From NCBI GenBank assembly GCA_035798135.1, contig JAPFBR010000001.1, positions 310,001 through 374,000 of the forward strand: 64,000 bases of DNA, read 5' to 3'. The notes beneath the pieces were generated by a model. That model searched no databases and was not told the origin of the DNA. It worked only from the letters and a program-made list of their open reading frames with translations. Positions 59,636 through 64,000 of this stretch are shown here, piece by piece. The stretch comes from Sediminicola sp035798135. Its GTDB lineage: Bacteria; Bacteroidota; Bacteroidia; Flavobacteriales; Flavobacteriaceae. The position numbers were made by a program, and so were the translations under genes. Numbering within the stretch: the first letter of the stretch is position 1; each line of letters starts with the position of its first letter.

Positions 59636-61869
59636 GCAAAAGCATCAATGTAGCCCTAATAGGCAATCCCAATACAGGTAAAACTTCAGTATTTAACCAA
59701 CTTACAGGACTAAAGCAAAAAGTGGGTAATTACCCAGGAATCACCGTTGAAAAGAAAGAGGGCATTTGTAAATTGCCCCGTGGCGTAAAGGCCCATATTC
59801 TAGATCTTCCCGGCACCTATAGCCTCAATACCACTTCTTTGGATGAAAGTGTGGCAGTAGAACTTTTGCTCAATAAAAATGATAAGGATTTTCCCGATGT
59901 GGCCGTAGTGATCACTGAAGTGGAAAACCTGAAGCGTAACCTTCTTTTGTTCACACAGATAAAGGACTTAAAAATACCTTCCATTCTGGTCATCAACATG
60001 GCCGACAGGATGTCCCGTAAAGGAATTTCTGTGGATATCCCCTTAATGGAAGAGAAATTAAATACCAAAATAGCTCTTGTCAGCACCCGGAACGGTACTG
60101 GGGTGGAACGGATCAAAGAGCTTATTGCCGACTACAAAAATTTGTCCACTGCCCCCAATGTGGACACAAAGGTTATTGCACCGGAGTATTTTGAGCGTTT
60201 AAAAGAGACGTTTCCAAAGGAAGATCTCTACAAATTATGGTTGGTCATCACCCAAGATGTGAACTTCACCCCTATTGAAAAAATACTCACCAAGAGTACC
60301 TCCTCTTTTGTAACCAAAACCAAATCTGAACTAAAAAGGCTACAGCAAAAGGAAACCATCTTGCGCTACCAATTCATAAATGGCGTCTTAAAACAAGCCT
60401 ATAAGGTTGATGTTAATGCCGCAAAAGGCTTCAGGGCCACATTGGACAAAGTCCTTACGCATAAAATTTTTGGGTATGTCATTTTCTTGTTGATCCTGAT
60501 GACCATATTTCAGGCGATCTATGATTGGAGCAGCTACCCTATGGACTTCATTGATGAGCTCTTTGTCTTTGGAAGTGAATGGGTTAAAGCCACCCTTCCA
60601 CCGGGGCAGTTCACCAACCTTATTGCCGAAGGTATCCTAACCGGGATTGGAGGTATTGTAATCTTTATCCCCCAAATTGCATTTTTGTTCTTGTTCATCT
60701 CTTTATTGGAAGAAACTGGATATATGAGTAGGGTGGTCTTTTTAATGGATCGTTTGATGAGACCTTTTGGCTTGAGTGGCAAAAGTATTGTCCCCTTAAT
60801 CTCGGGTACAGCCTGTGCCATACCCGCTGTCATGGCGACCAGGACCATAGAGAATTGGAAGGAACGGTTGATCACTATCTTGGTGACCCCTTTTACTACC
60901 TGCTCCGCAAGGTTACCTGTTTATCTTATTATTATTGCCTTGGTAATTCCGGAAGGGCGTTTCTTGGGGCTTAGTTACCAGGCTTTGACATTAATGTTGT
61001 TATATCTAATCGGTTTTGGAGCGGCAATAATATCTGCCATGATCCTCAATAAGATCCTAAAAATCAAGTCCAAATCCTTTTTTGTGGTCGAAATGCCCAA
61101 TTACAAACTTCCACTTTTTAAAAATGTGGCCTATACAGTTTTGGAAAAAACCAAAAGTTTTGTCTTCGGTGCAGGTAAAATTATCTTGGCCATCTCCATT
61201 ATCCTTTGGTTTTTGGGTTCCAATGGTTTTTCCAACGAATTTGAAAATGCAGAAGACCTTGTAAAAGAGCGCATAGCAAAAGAAGGTTTTTCAGCCTACA
61301 ATGAAACCAATATCGATACTAAATTAGCCGCCTATCAAATTGGTCTGCAGGAAAAAGTTGACGCCAAAACCTATCAAATTCCACCCAATGTCTTTCAGGA
61401 TTCCATTGCGCAGAAAAGGAAGGTATTGAGAGAAAAGGCTTTAAACCAAGAGGTATCCAGTTATAAATTGGAGAATTCATATATGGGATACATGGGCAAG
61501 GGCATAGAACCTATAGTGAAGCCTTTGGGGTATGACTGGAAAATTGGAATCGCGGTATTGACGTCCTTTGCTGCAAGGGAGGTTTTTGTAGGAACCCTGG
61601 CCACCATTTATAGCGTTGGAAGTGACGAGGAAGAGACTATTAAAAATAGAATGGCCGCGGAAGTGAATCCATACACTAAAAAGCCATTGTTCAACATGGC
61701 ATCAGGAATCTCCCTCTTGTTATTTTATGCCTTTGCCATGCAATGTATGAGCACTTTGGCCGTCGTAAAAAGAGAAACCAATACCTGGAAGTGGCCAGCG
61801 GCACAGCTTGTATTTATGAGCATTTTTGCGTATATTGTAGCATTGATTGCCTATCAAATCTTAAAGTAA
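59632..61869 (+). CDS. feoB: Ferrous iron transporter FeoB
   Basis: 745 residues. N-terminal G-protein domain with P-loop GNPNTGKTS (11-18), D-L-P-G-T-Y switch and N-M-A-D guanine-specificity loop. The membrane part starts near residue 275 with gate motifs FIPQIAFLFLFISLLEETGYMSR, SGTACAIPAVMATRTI and VTPFTTCSARLPVY. A charged insertion of about 75 residues (540-615) precedes the last helices. It imports Fe2+ through the inner membrane. A Cys-rich small protein follows immediately. Confidence 0.95.
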   Translation: MSKSINVALIGNPNTGKTSVFNQLTGLKQKVGNYPGITVEKKEGICKLPRGVKAHILDLPGTYSLNTTSLDESVAVELLLNKNDKDFPDVAVVITEVENLKRNLLLFTQIKDLKIPSILVINMADRMSRKGISVDIPLMEEKLNTKIALVSTRNGTGVERIKELIADYKNLSTAPNVDTKVIAPEYFERLKETFPKEDLYKLWLVITQDVNFTPIEKILTKSTSSFVTKTKSELKRLQQKETILRYQFINGVLKQAYKVDVNAAKGFRATLDKVLTHKIFGYVIFLLILMTIFQAIYDWSSYPMDFIDELFVFGSEWVKATLPPGQFTNLIAEGILTGIGGIVIFIPQIAFLFLFISLLEETGYMSRVVFLMDRLMRPFGLSGKSIVPLISGTACAIPAVMATRTIENWKERLITILVTPFTTCSARLPVYLIIIALVIPEGRFLGLSYQALTLMLLYLIGFGAAIISAMILNKILKIKSKSFFVVEMPNYKLPLFKNVAYTVLEKTKSFVFGAGKIILAISIILWFLGSNGFSNEFENAEDLVKERIAKEGFSAYNETNIDTKLAAYQIGLQEKVDAKTYQIPPNVFQDSIAQKRKVLREKALNQEVSSYKLENSYMGYMGKGIEPIVKPLGYDWKIGIAVLTSFAAREVFVGTLATIYSVGSDEEETIKNRMAAEVNPYTKKPLFNMASGISLLLFYAFAMQCMSTLAVVKRETNTWKWPAAQLVFMSIFAYIVALIAYQILK

Positions 61870-61870
61870 A

Positions 61871-62020
61871 ATGGAACTATTTCAAAACATATTGGTCTAC
61901 ATCACTTTGATCTTGGCAGTAGGCTTTATTGTCAAAAAATTCTTCTTGCCAAGTACGGTTTTTGCCTCCAAAAAAAGTGGGTCCAAAGGTTGTGGGGATG
62001 GCAGTTGTGGTTGTCATTAA
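61871..62020 (+). CDS. FeoB-associated Cys-rich membrane protein
   Basis: 49 residues: one membrane helix (NILVYITLILAVGFIVKKFF) and a tail ending S-K-G-C-G-D-G-S-C-G-C-H, three cysteines and a histidine. Proteins of this kind directly follow feoB in many bacteria and are thought to help iron handling. It begins one base after the feoB stop and is too short for many gene callers. Confidence 0.85.
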   Translation: MELFQNILVYITLILAVGFIVKKFFLPSTVFASKKSGSKGCGDGSCGCH

Positions 62021-62185
62021 AAAACCCATTCCATTCTTTAAAACTCCCTTCACATATAAATCATGTCCTTGCCTAAATATCTATTTCTGTTAAATAACCC
62101 TAAATAGGTCTTAACGAAATGCCAAATCCCAAGGTTAGTCAAATTTCTATTCATTGATTTGTAGGAATTCAATAGAAATCATCCC

Positions 62186-63727
62186 ATGGCCATAAAGAAC
62201 TTCCTTTTCTCTTTAATTTTATTTTCTTTGGGCATTTTCTGCCCACAAGCACAGACCATCTCTGGTCAGCTATTGGATTCCACAACCCTAAAAGCCGTTC
62301 CTTATGCTACAATACAACTTGGCAGTAGCCGTGGTGTCATCACCAATGAAGAAGGCCAGTTTAACCTTATGTTGGACAAAAGCTCCAAAAGCACAGACTC
62401 CTTGTTCATTTCCTGTATGGGATATGAAACTCTGGGCATGACCATTGATCAATTTAAAGGCAGTTTGGTTTATTTGAATCCTAAACCTATAGCCCTGAAA
62501 TCTGTCATAGTTTCCAACAAACAATACAATGCAGATGAAATCCTTGAATTGGTAAAATCCAATATTGATAAAAATTACAACCGGGACCTAACCAAAAAAA
62601 GATTGTTTTTCCGAGAATATTACTACCAGCACCTATACAGATCAAAATATTCCGACTTAAAATCCACCATAAAAGCTTTTAATAAATCCTTTTTGGACAG
62701 CGTTATCCAAACCGTACCAAAAGTTGATGCCCGTTATACAGAAGTTCTTTGTGATTTATATGGAAATTTTGAAAAGGAAAAGCAAAAAATAGAGCTCATT
62801 AAAGCTTCTGAGCTTTATGATAAAAACAGTACTTTGGACCTAGAAGCATTGGAAGATAAGTTCAATACAATCATAAAGAAAAATGTAAAGACCGATTCTT
62901 ATTTTAAAATAAAATCTGGATTTTTTGGGACTAAAATGGATGCCGATGAGCTCTTCGAATCCGAGATTGATTCCAGTGATGTCGCGGCCTTGAACAAAAG
63001 TCTTGCAGAAGAAAAAAAGAATATTGAAGAGCGTAAGACAAACTTTGCCAAATACAGGAAAAGCACAATTTCCAAACTAATGGAGCAACTTTTCTTTATG
63101 GAAGATTCCGATCTAAATTTTATTTGGAAACAGCGCAGATATAATTTTCAACTCAATGATTTTACATATTTGGGGAATGACCCTGTGTACGTTATAAATT
63201 TTGAACCGAAAGGTTCCGAAGAGTATAGGGGAACCCTATATATCAATGCAGATGATTTTGCAATAGCCAGGGTTGACTATGAAAATGTAAAGCCCGTCCG
63301 TACTTTTAAATTATTGGGCGTTTCCTTGAACCAACACCTCTCCAAGGGTAAAATGATCTTTTACAAGGGAGCTGACAATAGGTATAACCTGCGTTACTTG
63401 GAGAAAGAAAATGGGAGTGTTGCAGGCATCAAACGACCGTTGAAGATTATTGAAAAAAACAAAAACGTCAAGGGCAGAAGAAAGCAGAACGAGCTTTCTT
63501 TAGACATGGATCTGGCAATTTCCAGCACCAATAAATTTGAAATTGTAGTGTTTGACACCGAAAATTCTTCACGTGAACAATTTGAAGCCATTAGTGAAAA
63601 TAATGCTGTATTGCCGACCTATATGCCCAAATACGATCCTGATTTTTGGAAAGGATACGCTATCATTGAGCCCAATAAGGCGATTAAGGATTTTACCTCG
63701 AAAGAGGATGTTTCGGATAAAGACTAG
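62186..63727 (+). CDS. CarboxypepD_reg-like secreted protein
   Basis: 513 residues. Signal peptide (MAIKNFLFSLILFSLGIFCPQA). Residues 25-110 form a CarboxypepD_reg-like beta-sandwich (GQLLDSTTLKAVPYATIQLGSSRGVITNEEGQFNLML), as in TonB-dependent receptors and DUF5686 proteins. The following 400 residues are mixed helical and beta, with FLDSVIQTVPKVDARYTEVLCDLYG and FRTFKLLGVSLNQHLSKGKMIF-like strands near the end. It is probably located in the periplasm or outer membrane. No pathway can be named. Confidence 0.82.
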   Translation: MAIKNFLFSLILFSLGIFCPQAQTISGQLLDSTTLKAVPYATIQLGSSRGVITNEEGQFNLMLDKSSKSTDSLFISCMGYETLGMTIDQFKGSLVYLNPKPIALKSVIVSNKQYNADEILELVKSNIDKNYNRDLTKKRLFFREYYYQHLYRSKYSDLKSTIKAFNKSFLDSVIQTVPKVDARYTEVLCDLYGNFEKEKQKIELIKASELYDKNSTLDLEALEDKFNTIIKKNVKTDSYFKIKSGFFGTKMDADELFESEIDSSDVAALNKSLAEEKKNIEERKTNFAKYRKSTISKLMEQLFFMEDSDLNFIWKQRRYNFQLNDFTYLGNDPVYVINFEPKGSEEYRGTLYINADDFAIARVDYENVKPVRTFKLLGVSLNQHLSKGKMIFYKGADNRYNLRYLEKENGSVAGIKRPLKIIEKNKNVKGRRKQNELSLDMDLAISSTNKFEIVVFDTENSSREQFEAISENNAVLPTYMPKYDPDFWKGYAIIEPNKAIKDFTSKEDVSDKD

Positions 63728-64000
63728 ATTACCTCCGCAACAAACGAATACATCAAAAGGCCCCAACCTATTACCAACAACAGGCCGCCAATTGGAGTGA
63801 TCGGTCCTAAAAATCGCATTTTTTTTCCTTTCGCAGCACTAAGGCACAAACCATAAATACTAAAGGAAAACAAAAAGGTTCCTAAAATGAAGCAATAAGC
63901 AATATAGGATTCTAAAGGTGAATTAAAACCAAAGTTAAAACCTATTACCACCAAAAGGATAGCGTGGTACATCTGATACTTCACCCCAGTTTCAAAACTC
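63724..64000 (-). CDS. DUF423 membrane protein, 5' end cut by window
   Basis: 92 codons of the C-terminal part of a DUF423 protein: the frame runs off the right edge with F-E-T-G-V-K-Y-Q-M-Y-H-A, a conserved segment of the family, followed by three hydrophobic helices (FILGTFLFSFSIYGLCLSA; PITPIGGLLLVIGWGLLMYSF). Complete members are about 125 residues, so some 30 residues lie outside. It overlaps the end of the convergent upstream gene by 4 bases. Function unknown. Confidence 0.88.
   Translation of the reverse strand, partial: SFETGVKYQMYHAILLVVIGFNFGFNSPLESYIAYCFILGTFLFSFSIYGLCLSAAKGKKMRFLGPITPIGGLLLVIGWGLLMYSFVAEVI

Overview
The window is chromosomal DNA from a member of the Bacteroidota, most likely a marine Flavobacteriaceae of the Maribacter/Arenibacter/Zobellia kind. 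The base composition is AT-rich. Several promoters carry the Bacteroidota -7 box TAnnTTTG. The gene content is also typical: SDR-type L-threonine dehydrogenase, MoaC/MoaB fusion, RimB-RimK fusion, DUF4202, the arginine decarboxylase/agmatinase pair and a CarboxypepD_reg-like outer-surface protein. The species assignment is inference; no rRNA gene is present.

Layout. 0-7 kb: a DUF2914 membrane protein, a membrane-tethered XRE regulator, a beta-lactamase-fold serine hydrolase, and a TetR regulon (CMD, EthD and DsbA-like proteins) with two matching palindromic operators. 6-17 kb: small hypotheticals, a YjdI-CDGSH iron-sulfur protein, a ChaN-like protein, a CBS protein, a membrane M28 peptidase, two SDR enzymes, a RimB-RimK fusion and a VOC protein. 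17-21 kb: a clearly dead RMD1-family gene, then the operon arginine decarboxylase - agmatinase - deoxyhypusine synthase-like protein - acidic protein.

22.3-41.1 kb is a complete nitrate assimilation island. A leftward operon carries NirB, NirD, DUF4202, a NarX-like sensor kinase, a siroheme synthase domain, MoeA, MoaE and MoaC/MoaB. Divergent or rightward genes encode CobA (siroheme), a NarK/NasA transporter, an outer-membrane porin, a NarL-type regulator, a 1177-residue nitrate reductase fused to a NasB-like flavoprotein and BFD domain, and a protein joining a nitrite/sulfite-reductase-like body to a C-terminal rubredoxin. The nirB/cobA, transporter and nitrate reductase promoters share TACGTA-based sites. 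One of these is a perfect 16-bp palindrome with the 7-2-7 geometry of NarL/NarP sites, so sensor, regulator and targets appear to form one local circuit.

41.2-42.4 kb holds an unusual structure: tRNA-Arg(CCT) followed on its 5' side by three tandem GIY-YIG nuclease genes. The first two are identical 390-bp units. Each unit boundary is a copy of the tRNA 5' half interrupted by a perfect 18-bp palindrome, and a decayed fourth boundary lies beyond. This is my best candidate for an undescribed system: a nuclease element that appears to regenerate the 5' half of its tRNA target.

42.4-55.7 kb: nitroreductase, FdhF/YdeP-type oxidoreductase, DMT transporter, a large BNR/sortilin-like secreted protein, a NUDIX hydrolase, a small secreted protein, and a ThuA/PQQ-sugar-dehydrogenase/cytochrome c lipoprotein with a divergent NUDIX-type regulator. 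This last pair is bracketed by imperfect 45-bp repeats, one of which is joined to a 3' tRNA-Asn remnant. 55.7-57 kb is almost gene-free and ends at an intact tRNA-Asn(GTT). 57-64 kb: RseP-type protease, SCO protein, FeoA-FeoB plus its small Cys-rich partner, a CarboxypepD_reg-like protein and a DUF423 gene cut by the window end.
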